Positions 8,118 to 15,666 of a stretch of DNA of 64,000 bases are shown one piece after another (within the stretch, counting starts at the first letter, position 1; each line of letters starts with the position of its first letter). The translations under genes and the position numbers were made by a program. The notes under the pieces were generated by a model, which was not told the origin of the DNA, did not search any database, and saw only the letters and a program-made list of their open reading frames with translations. The DNA comes from JAKAGE01 sp964416665 (GTDB taxonomy: Bacteria > Patescibacteriota > Minisyncoccia > UBA6257 > 2-01-FULL-56-20): contig CAYQFA010000001.1 of the NCBI GenBank assembly GCA_964416665.1, forward strand, positions 51,052 through 115,051. Reading direction: 5' to 3'.

Positions 8118-9134
8118 ATGATTGTTTCACGTGCGCCGATGCGCGTCAGTTTTGTTGGGGGAGGCACCGACCTTCCTGATTTTTATAAACGCTATCCCGG
8201 GCGGGTTATTTCGACGAGCATCGACAAATTCGTCCATGTGGTGCTGAACCGCACGCCGCTCATCGACAAGATCTCTGCCCGTTATAATATCGCGGAAACC
8301 GTTGACTATCCGAGCGAACTTAAGCATACGAGGATCAAGGCGGCCCTGCTCGATCTTGAAATCACAAAGGGCCTTGAGATCGGTTCTTTCGCAACACTTC
8401 CGCAGAGCACCGGCATGGGTTCATCGTCCAGTTTTTCTGTGGCGCTTATCAAGGCGCTTTATGCCTATCAGGGAAAAAGGATAGGAAAGCGCGAGGTTGC
8501 CGAGGCGGCGTCGCGCTTGGAGATCGAATTGGTAGGCGAGCCGATCGGGAAACAGGACCAGTACGCCGCCGCATTCGGCGGATTCAACATCTTTCAATTC
8601 AACGCCGACGGAACGGTGGACGTGAAGCCGATCCTTCTTGACTACAAGAAGTCGTTTGATTTCCAGAACCATATTCTGGTGTTCTTCACGGGTGTCACGC
8701 GTTCGGCCTCAAGTGTTCTCACCGAGCAAAAGAGCAATATTGATAAAAAATTCGAGACGCTCAAAGAGATGTCGGATTCCGTTCCGGAGTTTGAGGCGCG
8801 TCTTTTGAAGGGCGACATAAAGGGCCTGGGAGGCATGTTGCATGATGGGTGGGTCAAGAAAAAAACACTGTCGTCCAACGTTTCGAATTCCGTCATCGAT
8901 GGCCTTTATGAGGCCGGTATGGCGAACGGCGCGTGGGGCGGAAAGGTGCTTGGGGCAGGCGGCGGAGGCTGCGTCATGTTCGTTGTTCCCCCCGAGAAAC
9001 GCGCAGCTGTTCATTCCGAGCTTATAAAAAAGGCCGCCGGGCTCGATCTGGCGGGTGCGAAGGAGATACCGATCGGCTTCATCCAATCGGGCGTCGAGAT
9101 TGTGCACAACAGCGACAAAAATATCTCACTCTAA
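8118..9134 (+). CDS. hddA: D-glycero-alpha-D-manno-heptose-7-phosphate 1-kinase (GHMP kinase)
   Basis: 338 residues. The N-terminal RAPMRVSFVGGGTDLPDF is the signature of HddA-type GHMP kinases. The ATP loop is at LPQSTGMGSSSSFSVAL (about residues 93-109), and the C-terminal GAGGGGCVMF is GHMP motif 3. The enzyme phosphorylates heptose 7-phosphate at C1 with alpha configuration, committing flux to GDP-heptose rather than ADP-heptose. gmhA, gmhB and hddC follow directly, so the whole pathway is present. Confidence 0.9.
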   Translation: MIVSRAPMRVSFVGGGTDLPDFYKRYPGRVISTSIDKFVHVVLNRTPLIDKISARYNIAETVDYPSELKHTRIKAALLDLEITKGLEIGSFATLPQSTGMGSSSSFSVALIKALYAYQGKRIGKREVAEAASRLEIELVGEPIGKQDQYAAAFGGFNIFQFNADGTVDVKPILLDYKKSFDFQNHILVFFTGVTRSASSVLTEQKSNIDKKFETLKEMSDSVPEFEARLLKGDIKGLGGMLHDGWVKKKTLSSNVSNSVIDGLYEAGMANGAWGGKVLGAGGGGCVMFVVPPEKRAAVHSELIKKAAGLDLAGAKEIPIGFIQSGVEIVHNSDKNISL

Positions 9135-9141
9135 AAAAACC

Positions 9142-9747
9142 ATGGAAGACTTCATTAAAGATTTCGCGCGGAAGGTTGAGGATTGCCTGGAGAATCTTCC
9201 CGCCGAAGAGATCGCGAAAGCGATCAATATCATTCAGGCTTGCTACGAGCGCGATGGGAGGATATATATCTTCGGCAACGGCGGCTCGCTCGCCATCGCC
9301 ACCCACTGGGTGTCCGATATCAACAAGACCATTTTCAGCCATCATCTTGACCATCCGGGTCGGCGATTCCAGGCAATCCGCCTGCCCTCCACAGAATCGG
9401 AGATCACCGCATGGGCGAATGATGTCGGTTATGACATGGTCTTCGCCGGTCCGCTTAAGAACTATCTTCAGGAAACTGACGTCATCATTGCTATTTCGAG
9501 TTCGGGGAATTCCGAAAACATCGTAAAGGCGGCGCAGTTCGCCAAGGAGCAGAATGTTCCGATCATCGGCCTTTCGGGTTTCGACGGCGGCAAACTGAAC
9601 GAGCTTTCCGACGCAAAGATATTGGTGAAAACGGAAAAAGGGGAATATGAAGTGGTGGAAAGCGCGCACGGGACGATCATGCATCTCATCGTAAAATATT
9701 TCAAAAATTATTTCGATCATCTTGTCGAACACCGTGCCGCGAAGTAA
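9142..9747 (+). CDS. gmhA: Phosphoheptose isomerase (SIS domain)
   Basis: 201 residues from ATG 9142, 7 nt after hddA. The SIS fold shows FGNGGSLAIATHWVSD near residue 40 and IAISSSGNSENIV near residue 115, as in GmhA. It isomerises sedoheptulose 7-phosphate to D-glycero-D-manno-heptose 7-phosphate, the substrate of HddA. The usual GmhA segment GNGGSAADAQH is altered to GNGGSLAIATH but keeps the phosphate-binding Gly/Ser residues. Confidence 0.88.
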   Translation: MEDFIKDFARKVEDCLENLPAEEIAKAINIIQACYERDGRIYIFGNGGSLAIATHWVSDINKTIFSHHLDHPGRRFQAIRLPSTESEITAWANDVGYDMVFAGPLKNYLQETDVIIAISSSGNSENIVKAAQFAKEQNVPIIGLSGFDGGKLNELSDAKILVKTEKGEYEVVESAHGTIMHLIVKYFKNYFDHLVEHRAAK

Positions 9748-10312
9748 CCTCAAAAAAACGAGAGCTGTTTTTCTCGATCGCGACGGCGTGATCAACCGTG
9801 AGGTCGGCATTTTGAGCTCGGTACAACAGCTCACGATCCTTCCGAAGGCCGCCGCTGCGATAGCGGCCATCAACAAGCTGGGATTCCTTGTGGTGGTCGC
9901 CACCAATCAGCCCGTCATCGCGCGCGGACTGATCTCAGAGCCCGAGCTCGATGCGATCCACGCGGTCATGGTCAGCCGTCTTGCGCGTCACGGCGCGAAG
10001 ATCGATGCCATTTATTATTGTCCGCACCATCCCGATGCGAACCTCAAAAAATATCGCGTGCGGTGCCGGTGCCGTAAGCCCAACATCGGTCTCATCATGC
10101 GGGCGGTAAAGGAGCACGGCATCGCGCTCGATAAAAGCTTTCTCATCGGCGACCGGACGGTGGACATCGTGGCGGGCAAGAAAGCCCGCGTTCGTACCAT
10201 TCTCGTGAGAACCGGTTTCGGCGGGAAGGATGGGAAGTTCGATGTCGCTCCTGATTTCACTGCAAAAGATCTTGGTGCTGCCGTAAGAATAATAAAAAAA
10301 TATGCAAAATAA
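9722..10312 (+). CDS. gmhB: D-glycero-D-manno-heptose-1,7-bisphosphate 7-phosphatase (HAD)
   Basis: About 196 residues. FLDRDGVINR is the HAD nucleophile motif (DxD). The zinc-binding pair CPHHPD and CRCRKP is the GmhB-specific C-x-H/C-x-C arrangement, and IGDRTVDI is HAD motif III. It removes the 7-phosphate to give heptose 1-phosphate for HddC. The start is uncertain: TTG 9722 or GTG 9734, both inside the end of gmhA (26- or 14-nt overlap), so translation is probably coupled. Confidence 0.88.
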   Translation: MSNTVPRSNLKKTRAVFLDRDGVINREVGILSSVQQLTILPKAAAAIAAINKLGFLVVVATNQPVIARGLISEPELDAIHAVMVSRLARHGAKIDAIYYCPHHPDANLKKYRVRCRCRKPNIGLIMRAVKEHGIALDKSFLIGDRTVDIVAGKKARVRTILVRTGFGGKDGKFDVAPDFTAKDLGAAVRIIKKYAK

Positions 10313-11045
10313 GATCACGCAGGCCGTCATTTTGGCAGCCGGTCTCGGCACGCGTCTGCGGCCGCTTACCGACACCGTGCCGAAGGTGATGGTCCCTATC
10401 GCGCCGGGCAAACCGCTTCTTGAGCATATCGTCGAGCTTCTGCGTGGCCAGGGCATCACGGACTTTATTGTCAATGTCCATTATCTGCCGGAAGTGATCA
10501 CTTCGTATTTTGGCGACGGAACAAAATGGGGCGTGCGCATTCGCTACAGTGATGAGCGCGATCGACCGCTTGAGACCGCAGGTGCGATGAAAAAAATGGA
10601 GTCGATGCTGGACGATAATTTCCTTTTTCTCTACGGCGATACGCTTCATTTTCTCGATTTCGAACCGCTCATTGAGGAGCATATGGAACACGGCGCCATT
10701 GGAACGCTTGTTCTCAAGAGATCCGATTATCCGAAGGACGGCGATATCGGCGAGTTCGATGTAGCGACCAAAAAGATCATCCGATGGCACACGCGCCCGC
10801 ACGACATCACCGTGCTCGGTCCGAACATGCTGGTGAATGCCGGTCTCTACGCATTTTCAAAAAAAATAGCCGATTATATTCCTTCCGGCGTCCCCGTGAA
10901 GCTTGATGGCGAGGTCATTCCCAAGGCGATGGCGGCCGGCGAGCCGCTCTACGCCTATCCTACCGACGAGATCATCTGGGATATCGGCAGACCGGAAAAA
11001 TATGAAAAGGCGAAAGAGTATTACGCGAGCCGGATGAAAAACTAA
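10302..11045 (+). CDS. hddC: Heptose 1-phosphate nucleotidyltransferase (probable guanylyltransferase)
   Basis: 247 residues. QAVILAAGLGTRLRPLT with the downstream K of VPKVMVPI is the nucleotidyltransferase signature; LFLYGDTL carries the metal-binding Asp and IIWDIGRPEKY is the typical C-terminal block. With hddA, gmhA and gmhB in the same operon it is best read as HddC, which makes GDP-D-glycero-alpha-D-manno-heptose. The base specificity (GTP versus others) is inferred from context. It overlaps gmhB by 11 nt and is the last gene before a short convergent intergenic region. Confidence 0.82.
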   Translation: MQNKITQAVILAAGLGTRLRPLTDTVPKVMVPIAPGKPLLEHIVELLRGQGITDFIVNVHYLPEVITSYFGDGTKWGVRIRYSDERDRPLETAGAMKKMESMLDDNFLFLYGDTLHFLDFEPLIEEHMEHGAIGTLVLKRSDYPKDGDIGEFDVATKKIIRWHTRPHDITVLGPNMLVNAGLYAFSKKIADYIPSGVPVKLDGEVIPKAMAAGEPLYAYPTDEIIWDIGRPEKYEKAKEYYASRMKN

Positions 11046-11096
11046 AACCCGCACCATGGTTGTGGCGCGGGGCTGTCTTTCTTTGCCGCTTTTCGG

Positions 11097-11663
11097 CTAG
11101 GAAAGGATGTATTTGATTGCCTCATCAACGCAGTTTTCGACCGTGTTCGGTGGGGAGGTGTCGAGCGTGAGATGTTCAACGGGCGGTATCTCGAAGCGGG
11201 CTTTCACTTCGTGGTAGCGTTCAAGCGAATTGACACTTGACCAGCAGTTTACGCCGAATTGTCGGCTCGCGAGACGGCGAGCGATCTCCTCGTCGCTGTC
11301 GTTCTCCGGCTTGCACCAGATCACTCGTAGGTTCGGAGAGAGCCTGGCGGCAATGAGTATCTCCAGGAAGTTGTCCCAGTAGCTTGTTCGGGAGAATGTT
11401 GCCGTCACAATGAGCCTCCGGCCCATCGCCATATTTGCGGTGATGGAGGAATAGAAAAGGTCGTAAGCGCCTTTCATTTCCCTGCGATCCTTTTCCATCT
11501 CCTGTTGTGAGACGGGGTGAGGGTTGGGCGTGCCAAAATTCAATACTCGCACGGCGTCGATATCCAACCAATGGATGTTGAGCTGCTTTGCGATCGCCGC
11601 CGCGAGAGTGTCTTTACCTGCGACAGCCCACCCACAAAGTACGATCAATTCGCCGTCGTTCAT
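11097..11663 (-). CDS. P-loop nucleotide kinase-like protein (AAA/cytidylate-kinase type)
   Basis: 188 residues from ATG at 11663. The Walker A is GWAVAGKDTLA with GKDT in place of GKS/T, as in small AAA_17/AAA_33-type kinases that phosphorylate small molecules. A Shine-Dalgarno (AGGAAG) lies before the start. Its start overlaps the stop of the upstream phosphatase gene (ATGA), so the two form a small operon and may act on the same phosphorylated metabolite. The substrate cannot be named. Convergent with hddC. Confidence 0.6.
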   Translation of the reverse strand: MNDGELIVLCGWAVAGKDTLAAAIAKQLNIHWLDIDAVRVLNFGTPNPHPVSQQEMEKDRREMKGAYDLFYSSITANMAMGRRLIVTATFSRTSYWDNFLEILIAARLSPNLRVIWCKPENDSDEEIARRLASRQFGVNCWSSVNSLERYHEVKARFEIPPVEHLTLDTSPPNTVENCVDEAIKYILS

Positions 11664-12475
11664 ATTACACTTCCTTTCAGGAGTTTCAGGATAGCCCTTT
11701 GGTCGGTTCCGTTTCCCGAAGCAACGATGTTCCGGGAATTTTCGAAGGTCGGCCAGTCGCCATTCCAGTCGGTGACGATCCCTCCCGCTTCTTGAGCAAA
11801 GATGATCGCCGGAAGGTTGTCCCACGGGGCGTTGTCCACCGACACCAGGGCACCTACATGACCTTGCGCCAGGGCGGTTGCCGCGACACAACTCGAAAAG
11901 CTTGGTCGTACAGTAAGAGTTTTTCCAAGCTCGGATACCTGCGGCGATTTGAAGAACTTCTTCGATGAGCCCTCAAGCATCACGGTCAGCCGTTCGAGTT
12001 GGCCTTCGCGCGCCACGTGGAGTTGATGATACAATTGGTGTTCCTCGCACCATTGCCAGGCTCCTCGTCCGTTCTCCGCGTAGAAAAACCCATTTCCGCG
12101 GAGCGTTTGGTCGACGGGCCTGAAGATTGCGGCATAGAGCACGTCATCTCCTTGCCTTCTCGAGATAGCGGCGCCATAAGAGTTGAGTCCCATGCGTCGG
12201 TTTCCCGTTCCATCGAGTCCGTCGAGATACCATTCCGGGCGTTCGCCGTGGTTCTCATCCTTGATGTTGTCTTCCTCACCGACGGTGCTGTCGGCAGGGA
12301 AATAGTTGTGAACTACTTCACGCAGTTTTGCGAGCGCCAAGTGGTCAAGGCTTCCGACGGGAGTTCCGTCGCCCTTGATCTTGTCGCCTAACTGCTCATG
12401 TGCTGTGCCGATGTAATTCGGGAGAAGGCTGAGGAACAGCCCTCGCAGCGCCGTAGTGAATGCTTCATAGCCCAT
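11660..12475 (-). CDS. Inositol monophosphatase family protein
   Basis: 271 residues from ATG 12475, chosen because a strong GGAGG ribosome site precedes it (an in-frame ATG at 12547 lacks one). Family motifs: VGEEDNIKDE (metal-binding Glu pair), YLDGLDGTGNRRMG, equivalent to the D-P-[LI]-D-G-T motif with L for P, and APWDNLPAIIFAQEAGG near the C-terminus, equivalent to WD-x-AA-x3-EAGG. Mg-dependent phosphatase of sugar or inositol phosphates, or of PAP/FBP. The clear Shine-Dalgarno contrasts with many neighbours that appear leaderless. Confidence 0.78.
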   Translation of the reverse strand: MGYEAFTTALRGLFLSLLPNYIGTAHEQLGDKIKGDGTPVGSLDHLALAKLREVVHNYFPADSTVGEEDNIKDENHGERPEWYLDGLDGTGNRRMGLNSYGAAISRRQGDDVLYAAIFRPVDQTLRGNGFFYAENGRGAWQWCEEHQLYHQLHVAREGQLERLTVMLEGSSKKFFKSPQVSELGKTLTVRPSFSSCVAATALAQGHVGALVSVDNAPWDNLPAIIFAQEAGGIVTDWNGDWPTFENSRNIVASGNGTDQRAILKLLKGSVI

Positions 12476-12542
12476 CGCGGGCCTCCTTCTTTCTTTTCCG
12501 AAATCTCTCAGACCAAAATTTGTGAAGGTCTGGGCATATAAT

Positions 12543-12566
12543 AACACATATCTAGCACTAAAGTCA
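12543..12566 (-). promoter_or_regulatory. Promoter (TTGACT / TATTAT) of the phosphatase-kinase operon
   Basis: On the minus strand TTGACT (12566-12561) is followed after about 18 nt by a TATTAT-like hexamer near 12537-12542. Together with a GGAGG ribosome site this is a conventional leadered promoter. The -35 overlaps the stop codon of the flippase remnant. Confidence 0.45.
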
Positions 12567-12757
12567 ACTCACACGCCATCCCGCAGCTTGGTAGAATTTC
12601 TTATGTTTTAGTTGGTATGGGCTGCTCTCAGGAATCGATTTAATGACCTCTTCCAGAAGAGGCTCTTTGAGCATCTTCAAGGCGGCAAAATATACCAGTG
12701 CGCCGAGCGCAATGTATGGGTATATAATGGGTGCTTCTATTGAAGGGATAGTTCGGT
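12564..12757 (-). pseudogene. Remnant of the 3' end of a second flippase (Wzx-like) gene
   Basis: Translating the minus strand upstream from the TGA at 12564-12566 gives a C-terminal piece containing VYFAALKMLKEPLLEEVIKS and ending in GWRVS. The intact flippase at 13622-15097 ends with IYFLILKILKEPLLEEVF and a short tail, so these are clearly homologous. The frame is closed upstream by an in-frame TGA near 12758, and no start or N-terminal transmembrane part remains. It is a decayed copy left by duplication or replacement of the flippase. The FkbM gene at 12848 now lies between the remnant and the intact gene. Confidence 0.7.
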
Positions 12758-12763
12758 TATAAT
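12758..12763 (+). promoter_or_regulatory. -10 element (TATAAT) for a short leader RNA
   Basis: TATAAT with a preceding T. The predicted start is near 12770 and an intrinsic terminator lies about 50 nt downstream. No good -35 is at 17 nt. Confidence 0.4.
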
Positions 12764-12769
12764 GAGGTC

Positions 12770-12826
12770 AGGAGCTATGAGATGGTGACCCCTTGAATCA
12801 GGCCAGCGGTCCGCTGCCTCTTTTTT
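12770..12826 (+). ncRNA. Candidate short structured leader RNA with terminator
   Basis: Between the TATAAT at 12758 and the T-run at 12821-12826. GGTCA (12766-12770) can pair with TGACC (12786-12790). A GC-rich terminator hairpin spans 12800-12819 (AGGC/GCCT outer and AGCGG/CCGCT inner pairs) and is followed by six Ts. No ORF fits. It could be an sRNA or an attenuator ahead of the FkbM gene, but that gene also has its own -10 at 12837-12842. Confidence 0.4.
12800..12826 (+). terminator. Intrinsic terminator upstream of FkbM gene
   Basis: Hairpin 12800-12819 (stem of about 9 bp with one bulged C), then C and TTTTTT. Classic Rho-independent form. Confidence 0.65.
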
Positions 12827-12836
12827 ATGGGGTTCT

Positions 12837-12842
12837 TATAAA
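12837..12842 (+). promoter_or_regulatory. -10 element (TATAAA), leaderless arrangement
   Basis: Ends 5 nt before ATG 12848 of the FkbM gene, just after the intrinsic terminator. Confidence 0.35.
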
Positions 12843-12847
12843 AATCA

Positions 12848-13615
12848 ATGGAAAAGATTTTCAAGCAATTTCAAGGGTTGAGACAATACGGGTTGAAATA
12901 CACCCCATTTATTCTTGCTCGCCTCGGCCTTAAAAGATCCGGCGAGATCACGGTAAAATTTTTCTGGGGTAAGACAGTGAAGCTGCCGTTCAACGCCGTA
13001 ACGACGGAGCTGTATTATTTGCAAGCCGTGCCGGAGCCCAGGCTGATAGATTTCCTATCGAAGACATTAAAGGAAGGTGATGTCTTTTATGATATCGGAG
13101 CGAATTATGGCTTTTATTCTTTCCTCGCTAGTCATTTGCGCGCGAAGGTATTCCTCTTTGAACCTATAGCGGAAAATTGTAAGGCTATCAGAAAAAATAT
13201 CTCTCCTGCGGAAGATATTTCCGTGAATGAGGTGGCCGTTGGGGAGGTTGCGAATGAACAGATCCCGTTTTATGAGGCGACGATACGAAATTCACAGAGT
13301 AGCGCCGACTCAAAGGCGGTCGAGGGAGTCAAAACCAGAAAGGTTTTGGCCAAAACGGAGTCCATTGATAACTTTGTGCTTACCCATCCAAAACCCACAG
13401 TTCTTAAAATAGATGTTGAAGGCTTTGAAGAGAAAGTCATAAAAGGGGGATCCACTTTTTTCCGCGATAACTTCCCCGTGATTATCATGGAGGCGTGGGG
13501 TGGAGAGAAGGGAGAACAATTTGCGCCGCCAGCGATAACATATCTCAATTCGCTCGGTTACAAAATTCGAGAGAATCTCGATGGCAACAATGTGTTCAGA
13601 AAAGTGAGCGCGTAA
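12848..13615 (+). CDS. FkbM-family methyltransferase
   Basis: 255 residues. VFYDIGANYGFYSFLA is a canonical SAM motif I, VFLFEPIAENCKAI the acidic strand, and VLKIDVEGFEEKVIKG the FkbM signature. It differs from the FkbM protein at 3848 in sequence and length, so the locus has two sugar O-methylation candidates. It stands alone on the plus strand between a flippase remnant and the convergent intact flippase gene, and only 6 nt separate its stop from the flippase stop. This isolated placement suggests an inserted cassette. Confidence 0.87.
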   Translation: MEKIFKQFQGLRQYGLKYTPFILARLGLKRSGEITVKFFWGKTVKLPFNAVTTELYYLQAVPEPRLIDFLSKTLKEGDVFYDIGANYGFYSFLASHLRAKVFLFEPIAENCKAIRKNISPAEDISVNEVAVGEVANEQIPFYEATIRNSQSSADSKAVEGVKTRKVLAKTESIDNFVLTHPKPTVLKIDVEGFEEKVIKGGSTFFRDNFPVIIMEAWGGEKGEQFAPPAITYLNSLGYKIRENLDGNNVFRKVSA

Positions 13616-13621
13616 ATCGCT

Positions 13622-15097
13622 CTATCCAACCAATGGGTTCTTCCGTGGGATCAAACTGAAAACCTCTTCCAAAAGAGGCTCTTTAAGGATTTTTAATATT
13701 AGGAAATAGATGACGCAGCTAATGGATATATTGACGATGACGTTGATGTGGAGAAAAAGGAAAATCGTTGTGAAAATCCCCATAACAACGCTCGCGAGAG
13801 CTATGTTTTTAAGCCGTGTTATTACGGTGAATCTATTTATTTTTTTCATAGCCCACCACAGGTAGCCGTTATTTACGGCCTGGGCGATGAGCGTGGCCAC
13901 CGCCGAACCGGCGATGCCGAAGAACGGAATCAGGGCAAGATCGAGGCCGACGTTCACTATGCCGCCGAGCGTGGAAGAAACAATGAGGCTCTTTTGGTGG
14001 TCATAGGCGAAGAGCGCGTTGATGATGATGGATGCGGGAAAGTCGAAGATGAGCGTCGCCGCGAGGATTTTGAAAGCGAGGCCTCCCGCTGCGTAGGGCG
14101 CGCCGAATACGAAGCCCATGATTTGCGTACCAAGTACGACCCCGCCGATAGACAGCGGGAAGGAAGCAAGGAATACCATGCCGAGCGTGCGTTCGAAAGT
14201 GCTGCGAAATCGCTCGTTGTCGTGCTTCGCAAGGCGTGAAATGAGCGGGAGGGTGGCGAATTGTATGATGCTTGGTACAAGATAGAACATCTGGATGATG
14301 CGGATGGCTGCGGAATAGACGCCGACATCTGAGGCCGATCGCATCCAGCTGATGATGAGGATATCGCTGTTTGTAAAGAGCAGGCCGAGCGCGCCACTGA
14401 TTGCAAATGGCCATGCTGCCCTAAGGATCGGCATGATACGCTCCGGCTCGAAACCCGAGAATATTTTTTTGAAGTAACCACGCAAGGCTATCACTGAAGC
14501 CGCAGTGCCGACGGCGTCGCCGGCAACATAACCCCAACTGAATGCCTGTACGTTCGCTGCATAGGCGAGGAAGATGAAGCCGAACACGACGATGCCGAGG
14601 TTGGTGAGAAGGAACAACCCCGCCTCCCACTCCATCTTTTCCATGGCGCGGAAGAGCGACAAAAAGAATTCACGCATAGTATCGAAAGCGAGCACAAGAG
14701 CGACAATAGGAATCAGAACCTTGGCTCCCGGGAGTGTGGTGAAAAGAGGGGCGACAAACAGGATGCCCATGACGCCGACGAGTAAAAGCACGATCTTTAT
14801 CGCGAACATCGTCCCGAACATCGCGCGGCGTTCCTTTTCATCAACCTTCCCCGCATCGCGGATAAGGATGCCATTGATGCCAGGATCCATAAGAAGTGTG
14901 AGGAACCCGGCGAGTGTGATGACGTAGGAAAAGACGCCGTAGCCGTCGGTGCCCAAGATACGCGCGGCATAGATGATGATGACCGCCTTAATGAGTCGCC
15001 CGCCGAAATTCGACACCGAGAGCCAGAACGTATTTTTTACCACGGTCTGTTTGGCGCTTGTGTTCTTAAAAAGGAAGGCTTTTATTTTTTTGAACAT
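13622..15097 (-). CDS. Polysaccharide flippase (Wzx/MATE-MOP superfamily)
   Basis: 491 residues from ATG 15097 (an in-frame upstream ATG at 15160 would add 21 residues). About 12-14 hydrophobic segments are spread along the protein, with the N-terminal pattern FWLSVSNFGGRLIKAVIIIYAARILG typical of polysaccharide biosynthesis flippases. It would move lipid-linked repeat units across the membrane, linking the glycosyltransferases of this locus to surface assembly. The C-terminal KEPLLEEV segment is repeated in the remnant at 12564-12757. A GTTATA -10-like hexamer lies 4 nt upstream of the start. Confidence 0.85.
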   Translation of the reverse strand: MFKKIKAFLFKNTSAKQTVVKNTFWLSVSNFGGRLIKAVIIIYAARILGTDGYGVFSYVITLAGFLTLLMDPGINGILIRDAGKVDEKERRAMFGTMFAIKIVLLLVGVMGILFVAPLFTTLPGAKVLIPIVALVLAFDTMREFFLSLFRAMEKMEWEAGLFLLTNLGIVVFGFIFLAYAANVQAFSWGYVAGDAVGTAASVIALRGYFKKIFSGFEPERIMPILRAAWPFAISGALGLLFTNSDILIISWMRSASDVGVYSAAIRIIQMFYLVPSIIQFATLPLISRLAKHDNERFRSTFERTLGMVFLASFPLSIGGVVLGTQIMGFVFGAPYAAGGLAFKILAATLIFDFPASIIINALFAYDHQKSLIVSSTLGGIVNVGLDLALIPFFGIAGSAVATLIAQAVNNGYLWWAMKKINRFTVITRLKNIALASVVMGIFTTIFLFLHINVIVNISISCVIYFLILKILKEPLLEEVFSLIPRKNPLVG

Positions 15098-15153
15098 TGA
15101 GGTTATACTTGACTCATACAGGATAGCCGAAAAAACGGCTTCCGTAAATTGAT

Positions 15154-15657
15154 ATGACACCCAAAAAGAAATTGGCGAGGCGCGTTAAAAAAGATCCCAA
15201 AAAAGTCGTGGTTGCGGTCTCCGGCGGATTCGATCCGATCCACATCGGCCATGTGCGGATGTTCGAGCGGGCCAGATCGCTCGGCGATGAGCTGGTCGTG
15301 ATTTTGAATAATGACAATTGGCTCAAAAAGAAAAAAGGGTATGTGTTCATGCCGGAGCGGGAGCGGAAGGAGGTGATCGAAGGGCTCCGCGCGGTGGACC
15401 GTGTGGTCGTCACCAAGCATAAGCCGGACGACAACGATGTAAGTGTGTGCCGTGAACTTCGCGCGATCAAGCCCGACGTCTTCGCTAATGGCGGCGACAG
15501 GAAATTCGATAATACCCCCGAGGTCGCCGTCTGTGATGCCATTGGATGCGCGATGGTGTTCAATGTCGGCAAGGGCGGGAAGATACAATCCAGTTCATGG
15601 CTGCTGAAGAACCACGCCAATCACATTGCCGGAAAGAGCGGAAAGAAAGCGCAGTGA
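15154..15657 (+). CDS. Cytidylyltransferase-like nucleotidyltransferase (HxGH family)
   Basis: 167 residues. SGGFDPIHIGHVRMFERAR holds the HIGH nucleotide-binding motif, and KIQSSSWLL near the C-terminus corresponds to the family KxxSSS block. Relatives include glycerol-3-phosphate cytidylyltransferase and the RfaE adenylyltransferase domain. Since hddC makes GDP-heptose, an ADP-heptose role is possible but would be redundant; activation of another phosphosugar or polyol is equally likely. Divergent from the flippase. A small hairpin (AGCCG/CGGCT around 15125-15140) lies in its leader. Confidence 0.7.
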   Translation: MTPKKKLARRVKKDPKKVVVAVSGGFDPIHIGHVRMFERARSLGDELVVILNNDNWLKKKKGYVFMPERERKEVIEGLRAVDRVVVTKHKPDDNDVSVCRELRAIKPDVFANGGDRKFDNTPEVAVCDAIGCAMVFNVGKGGKIQSSSWLLKNHANHIAGKSGKKAQ

Positions 15658-15666
15658 TAGAACGGG

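Noticed and set aside
9079..9906. A 275-residue antisense open frame
   Set aside because: Shadow of gmhA/gmhB, which have complete family motifs on the plus strand.
11046..11096. A terminator between hddC and the convergent kinase gene
   Set aside because: GC-rich complementary bits exist, but I could not find a clean stem with a T-run, so none is listed.
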